A stretch of DNA of 64,000 nt from an uncultured Lachnospiraceae bacterium (GTDB taxonomy: Bacteria; Bacillota; Clostridia; Lachnospirales; Lachnospiraceae), in the NCBI GenBank assembly GCA_946549035.1, contig CAMNQH010000002.1:39977-103976 (forward strand). The letters run 5' to 3'. The position numbers and the translations under genes are program-made. Below the pieces are notes generated by a model. That model was not told where the DNA came from, did no database searches, and saw only the letters and a program-made list of their open reading frames with translations. How positions within the stretch are numbered: the first letter of the stretch is position 1; every line of letters starts with the position of its first letter. This document shows positions 53,664-63,043 of the stretch, in pieces.

Positions 53664-53693
53664 TTGCGGAATCCATAAGAAATGGTATATGAT
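53664..53693 (+). promoter_or_regulatory. Promoter of pfkA
   Basis: TTGCGG (53664-53669), 18-bp spacer, TATGAT (53688-53693). It is back to back with the tRNA promoter; the two -35 boxes are only 9 bp apart. Confidence 0.6.
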
Positions 53694-53727
53694 AAGATTA
53701 AAATAAAATAAAAAAGGACGTGAGCAG

Positions 53728-54801
53728 ATGAAACGAATCGGAATGTTGACAAGCGGCGGCGACTGTCAGGCGCTGAATGCTGCTATGCGGGGCGTGGTAA
53801 AATCATTGAGCAGCAACCTGGACGAGTTGGAGGTTTATGGATTTTACGAAGGTTATAAGGGCCTGATATACGGGAATTACCGCCTGCTGACGGCAAAAGA
53901 TTTTTCCGGTATCTTGACTATGGGAGGAACGATTTTAGGAACCTCCAGACAGCCCTTTAAGCTGATGCGTACTCCGGATGAGAACGGGCTGGACAAGGTA
54001 GAAGCCATGAAGCATACTTATCATAAGCTTCGTCTGGACTGTTTGGTGATTCTGGGAGGAAACGGTACGCAAAAAACGGCCAATCTGTTACGGGAAGAGG
54101 GCTTAAATATAATACACCTGCCAAAGACCATAGATAATGATATCTGGGGAACCGATGTGACCTTCGGATTCCAAAGCGCTATTAATATTGCCACAGAAGC
54201 GATTGACTGTATCCATACCACAGCGGCGTCTCATAACCGGGTTTTTATAGTAGAAGTTATGGGCCATAAGGTGGGCTGGCTGACACTGTACGCAGGAGTA
54301 GCGGCAGGGGCCGATATCATTCTGCTGCCGGAGATTCCCTATGATATTGAAAAAGTTGTGAAAGCGATTCAGCGCAGAAGCCAGGCTGGAAAAGGATTTA
54401 CAATTCTAGCAGTGGCAGAGGGGGCTATTTCCAAAGAAGATGCGAAGCTGTCCAAGAAAGAGTATAAAGAGAAATTAAAAAATCGCAAATATCCTTCTGT
54501 ATCTTATGAGATTGCGGCAAGGATTCAGGAGCGGACCGGTTCTGAGGTTCGCGTGACAGTGCCGGGACATACCCAAAGAGGCGGGAGCCCCTGTCCCTAT
54601 GACCGGGTGCTTTGCACCAGATTAGGCGCTGCAGCAGGCAAGCTGATTCTGAAGGATGATTACGGTTATATGGTAGGTATGATCAACGGCGAGACAAAGA
54701 AGGTGCCCTTGCAGGACGTAGCAGGCAAGCTTAAGATGGTGGAGCCGGATTCTAAGATGGTGCAGGAAGCAAAGCTGATCGGCATCAGCTTCGGGGATTG
54801 A
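53728..54801 (+). CDS. pfkA: 6-phosphofructokinase, group III type
   Basis: 357 residues, longer than E. coli PfkA (320). N-terminal GGDCQALNAAMRG; the GGDGS loop reads GGNGTQ near residue 110, keeping Gly where PPi enzymes have Asp; PKTIDNDIWGTD has the Lys (PGTIDND in ATP enzymes) usually linked to PPi use; the fructose-6-phosphate motif MGHKVGWLTL follows. This mix is seen in mixed-substrate group III enzymes, so the phosphoryl donor is uncertain. Makes fructose 1,6-bisphosphate in glycolysis. RBS AAAAAAGGACGTG. Confidence 0.93.
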   Translation: MKRIGMLTSGGDCQALNAAMRGVVKSLSSNLDELEVYGFYEGYKGLIYGNYRLLTAKDFSGILTMGGTILGTSRQPFKLMRTPDENGLDKVEAMKHTYHKLRLDCLVILGGNGTQKTANLLREEGLNIIHLPKTIDNDIWGTDVTFGFQSAINIATEAIDCIHTTAASHNRVFIVEVMGHKVGWLTLYAGVAAGADIILLPEIPYDIEKVVKAIQRRSQAGKGFTILAVAEGAISKEDAKLSKKEYKEKLKNRKYPSVSYEIAARIQERTGSEVRVTVPGHTQRGGSPCPYDRVLCTRLGAAAGKLILKDDYGYMVGMINGETKKVPLQDVAGKLKMVEPDSKMVQEAKLIGISFGD

Positions 54802-54802
54802 T

Positions 54803-56398
54803 ATGGCATATACCGCATTGTACCGAAAGTTTCGGCCCCAGGAATTTGAAGACGTAAAAGGGCAGGAACATATTGTAACGACGTTGTGTAACCAGATAAA
54901 AGCAGACCGTATCGGGCACGCTTACCTGTTCTGCGGCACCCGGGGAACCGGGAAAACGACCATTGCAAAAATCTTTGCAAAGGCCGTCAACTGCAGTCAG
55001 CCCGTAGACGGAAGTCCCTGCGGCACATGCCCCTCCTGCAAAGCCATACAGGAGGGGAATTCCATGAATGTAATAGAAATTGATGCGGCTTCTAATAATG
55101 GCGTGGACAATATTCGGGAGATCCGGGAAGAGGTGGCTTACTCTCCGGCGGAGGGAAAGTATAAAGTATACATTATAGATGAGGTTCATATGCTATCCAT
55201 GGGAGCTTTTAATGCGCTATTGAAGACCCTGGAGGAACCGCCGTCTTATGTAATATTTATTCTTGCTACCACAGAAGCCCATAAGATTCCTGTTACAATT
55301 CTTTCCAGGTGTCAGAGATATGATTTTCGCCGGATTACCATTGACACCATTTCGAAACGTCTGATGGAGCTTGTCTTGGCAGAACAGGTACAGGCTCAGG
55401 ATAAAGCGATTCGTTATATTGCAAAGGCCGGGGACGGCTCCATGCGTGATGCTATCAGCCTTTTAGACCGGTGCATCGCCTTTTATCTGGGGCAGGAGCT
55501 GACATATGACAAAGTACTTGACGTGTTGGGGGCGGTGGATAGCCAGGTATTTGGCCAGATGCTGCGTTTGATTGCAGAGCGAGATATCGCCGGATTGATT
55601 GCGGCGCTGGAAGAGATGATGATACAGGGCAGAGAACCAGGGCAGTTTGTAACAGATTTTACCTGGTATCTTCGGAACCTTCTGCTTCTGAAAAGTTCTG
55701 ATGATATGGAAGAGGTGCTGGATGTTTCCAGTGAAAACCTAAAAGAGATGAGAGAAACGGCGTCCGTGCTGACAAGCAAAGAGCTGATGCGATATATTCA
55801 TATATTTTCTCAGCTTTCCAATCAGATACGGTATGCTTCCCAAAAGCGGATATTGATTGAGATAGCGCTGATTAAGCTTTGCAGGCCTCAGATGGAGGAG
55901 AATCTGGAAGCGTTGACCGCCCGAATCGACGATCTGGAACGCAAGCTGGAGCAGGGTGTTATCAGCTATAGAGAAAAGAATTCAGATGCTCAAGACGAGA
56001 AGGGTACTGACGGAGAGCCTCAGGGAGAGTCCGATACTCCCACGATATCAGGCAAAAGCGTTTTGCCTAAAGCGATTCCGGAAGAAGTACAGCAAGTAGT
56101 AACAAATTGGCGTTCTATCATTCAAAGTATGTCGGGCAGTCTTCGCACGTTTCTAAAAGGAGCAAGGCTAAGCCTTGGCAAGGACAATGAGCTGCTGATT
56201 CTTTTTGAAGATGAATTGGCGGAAAGTTATGTGAATACCCAGGAACACCGGCAGGAGATTTCCAACGCTATTTCTGCCAAAACCGGGAGAGAAGTTGAAA
56301 TACAAATTTTAAAAAATGAATCCAGGCAGAATTTTTCGGATGCCTATGTGGATATTGAGAAAATGATCCATATGGATCTTGTGATAGAAGATGATTAA
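54803..56398 (+). CDS. dnaX: DNA polymerase III subunit gamma/tau
   Basis: 531 residues. N-terminal [17 protein letters not shown], Walker [14 protein letters not shown], four zinc cysteines (CGTCPSC region), DEVHM Walker [23 protein letters not shown] sensor, then domain III and a low-complexity linker before the C-terminal tau part. Clamp loader of the replicase. It starts 1 base after the pfkA stop and is followed by ybaB and recR in the order conserved in Firmicutes. Confidence 0.97.
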   Translation: MAYTALYRKFRPQEFEDVKGQEHIVTTLCNQIKADRIGHAYLFCGTRGTGKTTIAKIFAKAVNCSQPVDGSPCGTCPSCKAIQEGNSMNVIEIDAASNNGVDNIREIREEVAYSPAEGKYKVYIIDEVHMLSMGAFNALLKTLEEPPSYVIFILATTEAHKIPVTILSRCQRYDFRRITIDTISKRLMELVLAEQVQAQDKAIRYIAKAGDGSMRDAISLLDRCIAFYLGQELTYDKVLDVLGAVDSQVFGQMLRLIAERDIAGLIAALEEMMIQGREPGQFVTDFTWYLRNLLLLKSSDDMEEVLDVSSENLKEMRETASVLTSKELMRYIHIFSQLSNQIRYASQKRILIEIALIKLCRPQMEENLEALTARIDDLERKLEQGVISYREKNSDAQDEKGTDGEPQGESDTPTISGKSVLPKAIPEEVQQVVTNWRSIIQSMSGSLRTFLKGARLSLGKDNELLILFEDELAESYVNTQEHRQEISNAISAKTGREVEIQILKNESRQNFSDAYVDIEKMIHMDLVIEDD

Positions 56399-56411
56399 GG
56401 AGGATGCTGTA

Positions 56412-56756
56412 ATGGCAAAAAGAGGCGGTTTTCCAGGCGGTATGCCGGGAAATATGAACAACCTGATGAAACAGGCACAAAAGATGCAGAAACAGATGGA
56501 GGAGGCCACCAGAGAGCTGGAAGAAAAAGAAATTACGGCGTCGTCAGGCGGCGGAGCAGTGGAAGTTACAGTATCCGGTAAGAAGGAAATTTTAAAAGTG
56601 AAGATTTCCGAAGAAGTGGTGGATCCCGACGACATTGAAATGTTAGAAGATTTAATTATGGCTGCTGCAAATGAAGCGCTTCGGGAAGTTGAGGAATTTT
56701 CTTCAAAATCCATGTCCAAAATTACCGGGGGCCTGGGCGGCGGCTTTCCGTTTTAG
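56412..56756 (+). CDS. ybaB: Nucleoid-associated protein YbaB/EbfC
   Basis: 114 residues from the ATG at 56412, with AAGGAGG at 56397-56403; the ORF track start lies 7 codons too early. A glycine/methionine-rich start, a long helix ([23 protein letters not shown]), then [33 protein letters not shown]. It binds DNA as a dimer. Conserved partner of dnaX and recR. Confidence 0.95.
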   Translation: MAKRGGFPGGMPGNMNNLMKQAQKMQKQMEEATRELEEKEITASSGGGAVEVTVSGKKEILKVKISEEVVDPDDIEMLEDLIMAAANEALREVEEFSSKSMSKITGGLGGGFPF

Positions 56757-56765
56757 AGGCGGAAC

Positions 56766-57362
56766 ATGGGATACTATAGCAGACAGATCAGTAAGCTGAT
56801 TGAGGAGCTGTCCGGCTTGCCGGGGATTGGAAGCAAATCTGCCCAGCGGCTGGCTTTTCATATTTTGAATATGCCCTTAGAGCATGTAGAGCAGCTTTCG
56901 GACGCTATTATTGACGCCAGGCGGAATGTACGGTATTGCCGTCAATGCTACACATTGACAGACGAAGAGCTTTGCCCGATTTGCAGCAGCTCTCAGCGAG
57001 ATCAGAAACTGATTATGGTGGTGGAGGATACCCGAGATCTGGCGGCATATGAAAAAACCCAGAAATACCAGGGCGTATATCATGTACTCCATGGGGCTAT
57101 ATCTCCTATGCTGGGAATCGGGCCAAATGACATTAAGCTGAAAGAGCTGATGCAGCGGCTTCAGGGAGAGGTGGACGAAGTGATTATTGCTACGAACTCC
57201 AGCCTGGAAGGTGAAACCACGGCTATGTATATCAGTAAGCTGATTAAGCCAACCGGGATTAAGGTGTCCCGGATTGCCAGCGGCGTTCCTGTAGGCGGGG
57301 ATTTGGAATATATTGATGAGATGACGCTTTTACGAGCCCTGGAAGGGCGCGTGGAACTATAA
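56766..57362 (+). CDS. recR: Recombination mediator RecR
   Basis: 198 residues. Helix-hairpin-helix [24 protein letters not shown], zinc finger [16 protein letters not shown], Toprim domain [12 protein letters not shown], and the [20 protein letters not shown] and [23 protein letters not shown] stretches. It works with RecF and RecO to load RecA. Starts 9 bp after ybaB with a poor ribosome site (GAGGCGG). Confidence 0.97.
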   Translation: MGYYSRQISKLIEELSGLPGIGSKSAQRLAFHILNMPLEHVEQLSDAIIDARRNVRYCRQCYTLTDEELCPICSSSQRDQKLIMVVEDTRDLAAYEKTQKYQGVYHVLHGAISPMLGIGPNDIKLKELMQRLQGEVDEVIIATNSSLEGETTAMYISKLIKPTGIKVSRIASGVPVGGDLEYIDEMTLLRALEGRVEL

Positions 57363-57389
57363 AGGGGATGCCTGAAATGCATTCCCTTT
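57361..57389 (+). terminator. Hairpin after recR
   Basis: AAAGGGGATGC and GCATTCCCTTT form an 11-bp stem with one G-U and a 7-base loop. Only a short T-run (within the stem) follows, so termination may be partial. Confidence 0.5.
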
Positions 57390-57446
57390 GCCGCGTTTAC
57401 AGCGGGAGGCATAAGGGAATCCGGCTGCAATTAGGAAAAATGGGGC

Positions 57447-57475
57447 TGGACAGAAAGAGAGACAAGTGTTATTCT
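57447..57475 (+). promoter_or_regulatory. Promoter of the transaldolase-transketolase operon
   Basis: TGGACA (57447-57452), 17-bp spacer, TATTCT (57470-57475) with a TG-T extension. Confidence 0.65.
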
Positions 57476-57507
57476 ATAGCTAAATATGGCAAAAAGGAGG
57501 AAAACAT

Positions 57508-58161
57508 ATGGAGTTTTTCATTGATACAGCGAAAGTAGAAGACATCAAAAAAGCAAATGATATGGGCGTTATATGTGGAGTGACTACCAATCCGTCCCTG
57601 ATTGCGAAAGAAGGCAGGGATTTCAAGGAAGTGATCTCAGAGATTGCATCCGTTGTGGACGGGCCCATCAGCGGGGAAGTGAAAGCTACCACGGTTGACG
57701 CCGAAGGCATGATTGCAGAGGGCAGGGAGATTGCCAAGATCCATCCCAATATGGTGGTGAAGATCCCTATGACAGCAGAGGGCTTAAAGGCTGTAAAGGT
57801 ATTGACGGCAGAAGGAATTAAGACAAACGTTACATTGATTTTCAATGCGAACCAGGCGCTTTTGGCAGCAAGAGCCGGGGCTACCTATGTATCTCCTTTT
57901 GTAGGAAGATTAGATGATATCAACATGCCGGGAGTAGAATTAATCAAAACTATTGCAGATATGTTTGCCATACACGGCATTGAGACACAAATTATCGCGG
58001 CAAGCATCCGCAATCCGATTCATGTAATTGACTGCGCGCTGGCCGGAGCAGATATTGCCACCGTTCCGTACAGCGTAATCGAACAGATGACGAAGCATCC
58101 GCTGACAGATCAGGGGATTGTTAAATTCCAGGCAGACTATAGGGCCGTTTTCGGGGAATGA
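57508..58161 (+). CDS. tal: Transaldolase, small TalC/fructose-6-phosphate aldolase type
   Basis: 217 residues, the compact form of transaldolase. [27 protein letters not shown], and the Schiff-base lysine in [13 protein letters not shown], then [32 protein letters not shown]. Acts in the non-oxidative pentose phosphate pathway. The split transketolase genes follow 13 bp later, forming one operon for xylose/ribose carbon. Confidence 0.95.
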   Translation: MEFFIDTAKVEDIKKANDMGVICGVTTNPSLIAKEGRDFKEVISEIASVVDGPISGEVKATTVDAEGMIAEGREIAKIHPNMVVKIPMTAEGLKAVKVLTAEGIKTNVTLIFNANQALLAARAGATYVSPFVGRLDDINMPGVELIKTIADMFAIHGIETQIIAASIRNPIHVIDCALAGADIATVPYSVIEQMTKHPLTDQGIVKFQADYRAVFGE

Positions 58162-58174
58162 GAAGGAGAAGAGA

Positions 58175-59011
58175 ATGGAGAATTTACAGCTTCAAAAAAT
58201 AGCCAATGAAATCCGCAAAGGAATTGTAACTGCTGTCTACAGCGCAAAGTCAGGGCATCCGGGGGGCTCTCTTTCAGCGGCGGACATCTTTACCTATCTC
58301 TATTTTGAAGAGATGAACGTGGATCCTGTACATCCCAGAAAGCCGGACAGAGATCGCTTTGTTTTATCCAAAGGGCATGTGGCTCCTGGACTGTACGCAG
58401 CCTTAGCCCACCGTGGATTCTTTCCGGTGGCGGATCTGTCCTCCTTGCGTCATGTGGGTTCCTACCTGCAGGGACATCCGGACATGAAGTGCATTCCCGG
58501 GGTTGATATGTCCACCGGTTCTTTGGGGCAAGGATTTTCCGCAGCAGTGGGAATGGCCGCGGCAGGTAAGCTGGATAATCAGAATTACCGGGTGTATGCG
58601 CTGGCTGGCGACGGGGAGATTCAGGAAGGCCAGATTTGGGAAGCATCTATGTTCGCAGGACACCGCAAACTGGATAATCTGGTGCTTATTGTAGATAACA
58701 ACGGCCTGCAGATTGACGGCAAAATTGAAGAGGTTTGTTCACCCTATCCAATTGACAAAAAATTTGAAGCGTTCAATTTCCATGTGATCACCATTGACGG
58801 ACATGATTTCGATGCTATTCGGGGGGCGTTCAGGGAAGCACGGAAAATAAAAGGAATGCCTACGGCAATCATCGCCAATACCGTAAAAGGAAAAGGCGTC
58901 TCCTTTATGGAGAATCAAGCCTCCTGGCACGGCAGTGCACCCAACGAAGAACAATATAAGGCGGCGATGGAAGAATTGGAAAAGGCAGGTGAAGCATTAT
59001 GTCAGAAGTAA
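58175..59011 (+). CDS. tktA: Transketolase, N-terminal subunit
   Basis: 278 residues from the ATG at 58175 with AGAAGGAG upstream; the ORF track start is inside the transaldolase gene. Thiamine-diphosphate half: KSGHPGGSLSAADIFTYLYF, STGSLGQGFSAAVGMA, and the Mg-binding GDGEIQEGQIWEA to NNGLQIDG. The C-terminal half is a separate gene that overlaps by 13 bp. Confidence 0.95.
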   Translation: MENLQLQKIANEIRKGIVTAVYSAKSGHPGGSLSAADIFTYLYFEEMNVDPVHPRKPDRDRFVLSKGHVAPGLYAALAHRGFFPVADLSSLRHVGSYLQGHPDMKCIPGVDMSTGSLGQGFSAAVGMAAAGKLDNQNYRVYALAGDGEIQEGQIWEASMFAGHRKLDNLVLIVDNNGLQIDGKIEEVCSPYPIDKKFEAFNFHVITIDGHDFDAIRGAFREARKIKGMPTAIIANTVKGKGVSFMENQASWHGSAPNEEQYKAAMEELEKAGEALCQK

Positions 59012-59937
59012 AGAAGATTGCAACAAGAGAGAGCTACGGTAATGCTTTGGTTGAACTGGGAAAAATACACGAAGAATTGGTAGTACTGGATGCAGATCTG
59101 GCCGGGGCCACAAAGACCGGTATGTTCAAAAAAGCATTTCCGGAACGTTTTTTTGACTGCGGTATTGCAGAGGCTAACATGACCGGTATTGCAGCAGGCT
59201 TCGCTGCTTGCGGCAAAGTGCCTTTCATGAGTTCCTTTGCCATGTTTGCGGCTGGACGGGCGTTTGAACAGGTGCGTAATTCCATTGGATATCCCCATTT
59301 GAATGTAAAAATTGGCGCCAGCCATGCCGGTATTTCAGTAGGCGAGGACGGAGCGTCTCATCAGTGCAATGAAGATATTGCCCTGATGCGTATGATACCG
59401 GGGATGGTAGTGATTAACCCCTGTGATGATGTGGAAGCAAGAGCGGCTGTAAAAGCGGCTTATGAATATGACGGGCCCGTATATTTGAGATTTGGAAGGC
59501 TTGCGATCCCAGTGATCAATGATGAAAATAAGTATGAATTTGAAATAGGAAAAGGCATCGTATTGAAGGAGGGCAAGGATGTAACGATTATTGCCACAGG
59601 CCTTTGTGTATATGAGGCGCTGGGGGCTGCCCGGATGCTGGAAGAAGATGGAATAGATGCGGAAGTGCTAAATATCCATACGATCAAACCTTTGGATGAA
59701 GCGCTGGTTTTAGCTTCGGCAGCGAAAACAAAAAAGGTGGTAACCGTTGAAGAGCATTCCGTCATTGGGGGACTGGGAAGTGCAGTTTGTGATGTGCTAT
59801 GTGAAAAAGCCCCCACCCAAGTTATGAAAATTGGCATTCAGGATGTGTTTGGAGAGTCGGGACCTGCAGTAGAGCTGATTCAAAAGTATGGACTGGATGC
59901 AGAAAATATTTACAAAAAAGTAAAAGCGTATATATAA
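58999..59937 (+). CDS. tktB: Transketolase, C-terminal subunit
   Basis: 312 residues carrying the pyrimidine-binding and C-terminal domains: RESYGNALVELGKIHEELVVLDADL, the catalytic Glu in CGIAEANMTGIAAGFA, and EEHSVIGGLGSAV near the end. It pairs with the upstream N-terminal subunit, a split common in Clostridia. The start ATG is within the end of that gene, so the subunits are translated together. Confidence 0.95.
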   Translation: MSEVKKIATRESYGNALVELGKIHEELVVLDADLAGATKTGMFKKAFPERFFDCGIAEANMTGIAAGFAACGKVPFMSSFAMFAAGRAFEQVRNSIGYPHLNVKIGASHAGISVGEDGASHQCNEDIALMRMIPGMVVINPCDDVEARAAVKAAYEYDGPVYLRFGRLAIPVINDENKYEFEIGKGIVLKEGKDVTIIATGLCVYEALGAARMLEEDGIDAEVLNIHTIKPLDEALVLASAAKTKKVVTVEEHSVIGGLGSAVCDVLCEKAPTQVMKIGIQDVFGESGPAVELIQKYGLDAENIYKKVKAYI

Positions 59938-59953
59938 TAACAAGAAATTCATG

Positions 59954-59983
59954 AGCTGTCACCAAAAGGTGGCAGCTTTTTTG
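59954..59983 (+). terminator. Terminator of the transketolase operon
   Basis: AGCTGTCACC-AAAA-GGTGGCAGCT with one G-U pair, followed by TTTTTTG. Confidence 0.9.
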
Positions 59984-60087
59984 TTGCCTGCTGTCGAAAA
60001 ATTATAAAATGCCGTGACAGGAATTTCCAAAAAAATAAGACATGCTATGCTATAGTATGGGGCAAAGAATCAGAAAGGGTGAAAATA

Positions 60088-61773
60088 ATGATTGAAATCA
60101 TTTATAAGGACTCTGCAAAAGACGGCGGAACCGTAATTGTAAAACCGCCTAAAAATATACGTCAGATCGGAAGCCCCCGAGGCAGGCATAAAATTTATAT
60201 GGAAGATTATGTATATACCTTTCTTCATTCGGCAGCCTTTGAGGGAGGAAAGCAGAAACGGGCGGCAGTTCTTTTGGGGAAAAGCGAGGTTTCCCAAGAT
60301 ATACGTTATACTTTTATCAGCAGCGCGATTCTCTGTGAAGATTTCATTTTCCGAGAGGAAGGAATTTTGTTTGATGAAAGCTGTTGGGAATACATATACA
60401 AAGAAATCAAACAGTATTTTGACGGTCAGGATATCGTGGGGTGGTTTTTGGGAGCCGCAGGTTTTCCCTTAGAACTTTCCCCGGCGATAGAAGCCGCTCA
60501 CCGAAAATATTTTGCAGGAAGGGATAAGGTGCTCTTTTTGTCGGAACCATCGGAAGGAGAGGATCTGTTCTTTGCGTATGAGCAAGGAATTTTGCAAAAA
60601 AAGGAAGGATATTATATTTATTATGAAAAAAATTTGCCTATGCAGGAATATATGGTAAGTATTCGAGAACAGGCAAGAGAACGGGAAGGAGGAATAGAAA
60701 CCCGTATTTATCCGGATGCACCCAAAAACCTGCAGGAAGATTTTATAAAAATTCCGGAACAGGGAAGATTGCTTTCCCAATCAGTGCCGGGAGAGACGTC
60801 ACAAGAGCCGGCGTCTGTTCAGGAAATCAGCGAGAAGGAAAAATCATCTTTCTTGGAAAAAAAGGAAGAGGAGACAGAGAATCAGCCGGAAGCCTTTTTT
60901 TATTCAGATCAAAAAGAGGAGAAGAATGCTGCTGCAGGAAAAATGTCTGCGGACGAGGCGATTCGAAAATACCGGAGTATGCTGCAGGGCAAGAAGGCTC
61001 CTCTTCCTCAGCGTCGTATGAGTCCGCTGCTGTATATGGCGGCGGCAGCGGCAATGGTAATTTTGTGCGTGATTGGCATTACAACCGTTAATAATTATGA
61101 AAAAATGCAGCAAGTGGAACAAGTGCTTTCTGTGATTTCTGGGGATTCAAACGCAAAACAACAGGAAGACGTTAAAGGCACGGATCTTGTGGTAACATCC
61201 ATACCCGGAGAGGTGACGCAGCAAGAGGAGAAGAAGGAACAACAGCCAGAATCAGAGGGGGAACAGCAGACGGCAGCAAATCAGGGAGAGGAAAACCAAA
61301 AGGAAGAACAGCCAGCCGGTGCAGACGAGAATCCTCAATCCCCGACGGATCAGGAACAAAGTACAGAAACAGGAAATCAGCCGAAAGGAGAAGAAAATCA
61401 AGGGGAAGCTGCTGCTACAGATCAGGGAGAACCCAAGGAGCCAGAGGGCCAGGAAGGGGAAACCCAAGTGACGCAGGGGCCGGATAGCCAGAAAGGGGAG
61501 ACTTCCGATGGCCAAGAAGGAGAGGCCTCCGAGGGTCAGGAAGGAGAGACTTCCGATGGTCAAGGAGAGGAATCGCCAGAGGGGGAAGCTCAAACAACAG
61601 CCGCTCAAGCATATTTAGACCAAGGATATTATATTGTTCAGCCTGGAGACAAGTTGGAATTGATTTGCAAAAAAATATATAACACCACCGCCATGCTGGA
61701 CAAGTTGTGTGAAATAAACGGAATTACAGATGTGGATAAAATTTTTGCAGGACAAAAACTGGTACTTCCCTAA
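60088..61773 (+). CDS. Membrane LysM protein with degenerate MPN/JAB-like cytosolic domain
   Basis: 561 residues from ATG 60088 (AGAAAGGGTGA upstream; a GTG three codons earlier is possible). Residues about 35-200 resemble the MPN/JAB fold (RAAVLLGK, then DIVGWFLGAAGFPLELSPAIEAAHRKYF and KVLFLSEP), but the JAMM metal ligands (HxH and Asp) are missing, so it would be non-catalytic. A charged linker leads to one membrane helix (about 311-332), then about 170 residues of Gln/Glu/Gly-rich sequence with imperfect repeats of GQEGETSD type, and a C-terminal LysM (YYIVQPGDKLELICKKIY, about 514-561) that binds peptidoglycan. Inside-out topology: MPN-like part in the cytosol, LysM in the wall. Confidence 0.75.
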   Translation: MIEIIYKDSAKDGGTVIVKPPKNIRQIGSPRGRHKIYMEDYVYTFLHSAAFEGGKQKRAAVLLGKSEVSQDIRYTFISSAILCEDFIFREEGILFDESCWEYIYKEIKQYFDGQDIVGWFLGAAGFPLELSPAIEAAHRKYFAGRDKVLFLSEPSEGEDLFFAYEQGILQKKEGYYIYYEKNLPMQEYMVSIREQAREREGGIETRIYPDAPKNLQEDFIKIPEQGRLLSQSVPGETSQEPASVQEISEKEKSSFLEKKEEETENQPEAFFYSDQKEEKNAAAGKMSADEAIRKYRSMLQGKKAPLPQRRMSPLLYMAAAAAMVILCVIGITTVNNYEKMQQVEQVLSVISGDSNAKQQEDVKGTDLVVTSIPGEVTQQEEKKEQQPESEGEQQTAANQGEENQKEEQPAGADENPQSPTDQEQSTETGNQPKGEENQGEAAATDQGEPKEPEGQEGETQVTQGPDSQKGETSDGQEGEASEGQEGETSDGQGEESPEGEAQTTAAQAYLDQGYYIVQPGDKLELICKKIYNTTAMLDKLCEINGITDVDKIFAGQKLVLP

Positions 61774-61837
61774 AACGTGGAAATGGGATATAATAGAAAA
61801 ATCTATGGTTTATGGAATTACATCGGAGGAATGCAGT

Positions 61838-63019
61838 GTGCCAAAAAAAACATATCGCCTGGCCGGAGAAGAAGTAGAACAGTTAGAGAAGAAAATTCGA
61901 AAACATAGAAGAAAAATCGTCAGAATTATTTTATTTCTCGCTGTTTTGGCTTTGATTGCAGCCGGAAGCCTTTATTACATATATGAGACGAAAGTATATG
62001 GGGATTTTCAGGTGTTGGAGTCAGCAGAACGGGAAGATTCGGCCGGCACAATGTTTGCAGAATTTAATGGAAATATATTAAAGTACAGCAATGACGGAGC
62101 ATTCTATATAGATGCCAGGAATCGTCTGATTTGGAATCAGACCTATGAGATGCAGTCGCCCATATTGGATATCTGCGAGGGGTATGTGGCGATTGCAGAA
62201 CAAAACGGCAAAACAATTTATATTATGGATGTATCCGGCCCCTGTGGAGAGATTCATACGAATCGTCCGATCCGGCAAGTGCATGTAGCGAACCAGGGGA
62301 TGGTAACGGTACTAATGGAAGAGGAGGGGACAGGATACATTCAGCTATACGATAAAGAAGGCAATTTTTTGGCGGAAGGGGAGCTAAACAGCAAAAACAG
62401 CGGTTATCCCTTGGACATCAGCATTTCTAATGACGGAAAGAAAATGGCGGTTGCCATGTTAGATCCCAACGAAGGGAATGTGAAGACGACAGTGGCCTTT
62501 TACAATTTCGGCTCTGTGGGGCAGAATGAGATTGATAATATTGTAAGCAGCTATCCATACAGTGACGTAGTAATTCCCAAAATTGAATTTGTTACAAATG
62601 ACATAGCGGTGGCCTTTGGGGATACCAAACTGATTATTTATGAAGGCAGTCAGAAGCCGGTGGTAAAGAAGGAGATGGAGATCGGGCAGGAAATCAGAAG
62701 TATTTTTTATAACCATCACTATATTGGTCTGGTATTTGAAAAAGAAAACAGCCAGCAGTCATATGCAGCGCAAATATATGATTTTAACGGAAAAAAGATT
62801 CGTACCTTTGAGTTTTCTATGGAATATGACGCCATTGAATTTTTGGGGAATGACGAAGTGTGTATTCGCAATAATCTGGAATGTACGATTTATACATTAC
62901 GGGGGACGCAGCGGTTTCATTATAACTTCGAAAAAAATATTTATAAGGTTATCCATGCAATTGGGAGAAGATATATTTTTCTCATGGACGGAACGACAGA
63001 TAAAGTAATATTGAAATAG
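61838..63019 (+). CDS. Membrane-anchored propeller-like protein, DUF5711 type
   Basis: 393 residues from the GTG at 61838, which has GGAGGA 7 bases before it; the ORF track start overlaps the LysM gene. A basic cytosolic start, one helix (about 27-49), then about 340 extracytoplasmic residues built of short strands (NGNILKYSNDGAFYIDARN, SISNDGKKMAVAML) that look like a beta-propeller of the DUF5711 type. No catalytic motif. It lies between the LysM gene and cvpA, a neighbourhood suggesting an envelope role. Family name is from memory. Confidence 0.7.
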   Translation: MPKKTYRLAGEEVEQLEKKIRKHRRKIVRIILFLAVLALIAAGSLYYIYETKVYGDFQVLESAEREDSAGTMFAEFNGNILKYSNDGAFYIDARNRLIWNQTYEMQSPILDICEGYVAIAEQNGKTIYIMDVSGPCGEIHTNRPIRQVHVANQGMVTVLMEEEGTGYIQLYDKEGNFLAEGELNSKNSGYPLDISISNDGKKMAVAMLDPNEGNVKTTVAFYNFGSVGQNEIDNIVSSYPYSDVVIPKIEFVTNDIAVAFGDTKLIIYEGSQKPVVKKEMEIGQEIRSIFYNHHYIGLVFEKENSQQSYAAQIYDFNGKKIRTFEFSMEYDAIEFLGNDEVCIRNNLECTIYTLRGTQRFHYNFEKNIYKVIHAIGRRYIFLMDGTTDKVILK

Positions 63020-63043
63020 CATACTACAGGAGATGAGACAGTA

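Noticed and set aside
53455-53706. 83-residue ORF after deoB
   Set aside because: It runs through the tRNA-Ser gene and its terminator and promoter on the other strand.
61400-61600. CRISPR or tandem-repeat array
   Set aside because: The repeats are short, in frame and code for a low-complexity linker; there are no unique spacers.
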